64,000 bases of DNA from positions 18,620-82,619 of the forward strand of contig NZ_JAAFZT010000020.1 of NCBI RefSeq assembly GCF_013336795.1. The letters are read 5' to 3'. Position numbers and translations under genes: made by a program. The notes under the pieces were generated by a model that was given only the letters and a program-made list of their open reading frames with translations, did not search any database and was not told the DNA's origin. This document shows positions 63,034 to 64,000 of this stretch, in pieces. The DNA comes from Alteripontixanthobacter muriae. GTDB taxonomy: Bacteria; Pseudomonadota; Alphaproteobacteria; Sphingomonadales; Sphingomonadaceae. Each line of letters begins with the position of its first letter. Within the stretch, counting starts at the first letter, position 1.

Positions 63034-63984
63034 TCAGTAACCGAGGGCGGGATCGATGCGCGGGCCGACCTCCCCGCCCGCAAGGTAGGACCGCAGATTG
63101 TCGAGGAAGCGCTGGGCCGAACGCTGGAACATCCGGTCCTGCGCGCGGCCGGACAGATGCATGGTGATCTGGGCATTGCCCAGGTCCCACAGCGGGTGGT
63201 CGGCGGGCAGCGGTTCCGGCGTGGTCACGTCGAGCAGCGCCCCGCCGATGTCCTTGCCTTGCAGCGCCTGCACCAGCGCGTCCTGATCGACCACGGTTCC
63301 GCGCGCGATGTTGACGAGGATGGCGTCCTTTTTCATCGCCGAAAGTTCGTCTGCGCCGATCATGCCTTCGGTTTCCGGGGTTGCGGGCACGGCCAGGATG
63401 ATCCAGTCGAACTCACCCAGCTGGCTGCGCCATTCGTCCGGCCCCAGCGCGCCTTCGACTGCGGTCCGGCGCACCGGCACGACATCGACGTCGAACGCTT
63501 CCAGCCGCGTCTTTACCAGCTTGCCGATCGCACCCATGCCGAGCAGCAGGGCGCGGCTTCCGGCGAGTTCTTTCTTGCCCGGTGAATCCGTCAGCCATTC
63601 CTTCCGGTCTTGCGCCCGCACGACTTCGGCATAGCCTTTCGCCTGCGTCAGCATCAGCATGACGACATATTCCGCGATGGTAGTCGCGTTGATGCCGGCG
63701 CCGTTGGTGACGATAACCTCGCGTTCGGCCAGCAAATCCAGCGGCAGGAAATCCAGCCCGGCATAAATGGAATTGAGCCATTTCAACCGGGTCGCGGCCT
63801 TTACCGCCGCGACCATGGGCGCTTTGTCATTGGCGTCGAACCAGCCGATCTCGGCTTCGGGCGCGAGTGCCTGCATCTCCTCCATCGACGCGAACCAGCG
63901 CACGTCCAGCCCGTCCGGCAGATGCGGTTCCAGCAGCGGGCGCACCATGGCGGAAAGGACGGTGACCGGTTTCGCGTCGCTCAT
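63034..63984 (-). CDS. D-2-hydroxyacid dehydrogenase family protein
   Basis: 316 aa from MSDAKPVTVL; ATGs at 63993 and 63999 are alternatives at the window edge. Rossmann motif LLLGMGAIGKLV, substrate region NIARGTVVDQDAL, catalytic His in ITMHLSGRAQD (Met replaces the usual Pro before His). NAD(P)H-dependent reduction of a 2-keto acid; exact substrate unknown (GhrA/SerA-like group). Confidence 0.9.
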   Translation of the reverse strand: MSDAKPVTVLSAMVRPLLEPHLPDGLDVRWFASMEEMQALAPEAEIGWFDANDKAPMVAAVKAATRLKWLNSIYAGLDFLPLDLLAEREVIVTNGAGINATTIAEYVVMLMLTQAKGYAEVVRAQDRKEWLTDSPGKKELAGSRALLLGMGAIGKLVKTRLEAFDVDVVPVRRTAVEGALGPDEWRSQLGEFDWIILAVPATPETEGMIGADELSAMKKDAILVNIARGTVVDQDALVQALQGKDIGGALLDVTTPEPLPADHPLWDLGNAQITMHLSGRAQDRMFQRSAQRFLDNLRSYLAGGEVGPRIDPALGY

Positions 63985-64000
63985 ATTTTCCATTCCCATT

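Overview
The window looks like chromosomal DNA of a high-GC alphaproteobacterium of the order Sphingomonadales, most likely family Erythrobacteraceae. This rests on protein-level resemblance and on several gene orders (recO-leuB, tsaB-rimI-mucR-fur-plsC-miaB-phoH-ybeY-corC, rpmF-plsX-fabH-ihfA-merR); no database search was possible. Genes are densely packed, often with 1-4 nt start/stop overlaps. No integrase, transposase, phage gene or CRISPR array was seen, and one tRNA gene (tRNA-Gln) is present.

Layout. 0-10 kb: SulP transporter, MetZ, a small acidic-tail membrane protein, a PMT-type mannosyltransferase convergent with a polyprenol-phosphate glycosyltransferase-GtrA fusion, leuB-recO, UbiK-like protein, TspO and TlyA. 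10-16.5 kb: a lipoprotein, then an unusual 434-bp leader (a 19-codon ORF with a Shine-Dalgarno matching the whole 16S tail, a perfect hairpin over its stop codon, and two copies of a 41-bp hairpin repeat) before ilvE, then NAD synthase, topoisomerase IB and a YghU-type GST. 16.5-21 kb: tRNA-Gln, a trimeric autotransporter adhesin with a 126-residue tandem duplication, and a divergent HWE-like histidine kinase/response-regulator pair. 21-31.6 kb: a secreted alpha/beta hydrolase and S46 peptidase, a bd-type oxidase operon (cydA-cydB plus a 49-aa membrane protein), a membrane-anchored retropepsin-like protease, ergothioneine genes egtB-egtD and a class II DAHP synthase. 31.7-37.2 kb: M16 protease, NfuA, a nitroreductase, TsaB and RimI. 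37.3-43.2 kb: the housekeeping run mucR-fur-plsC-miaB-phoH-ybeY-corC. 43.2-53.8 kb: LysR regulator, cyclophilin, MgtE, DUF1489, FrnE-like DsbA, NudC, a class C beta-lactamase-like hydrolase, MutY, a DciA-like protein and two exported DsbA-family proteins. 53.8-64 kb: SMC, MerR-IHF alpha, fabH-plsX-rpmF, a MAPEG protein, an MBL hydrolase, an S24 repressor divergent from two overlapping small genes across a repeat-rich operator, and a D-2-hydroxyacid dehydrogenase.

Most of the window is core metabolism and maintenance: lipid synthesis (plsX, fabH, plsC), tRNA modification (TsaB, MiaB), rRNA maturation or modification (YbeY, TlyA), chromosome handling (SMC, IHF, topoisomerase IB, RecO, MutY, DciA), redox and metal homeostasis (Fur/Mur, MgtE, CorC, Nfu, EgtB/D, DsbA-like proteins). 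The parts that depart from routine are the ilvE leader, the repeat-built adhesin beside its kinase pair, the S24 repressor module, and the candidate protein O-mannosylation gene pair.
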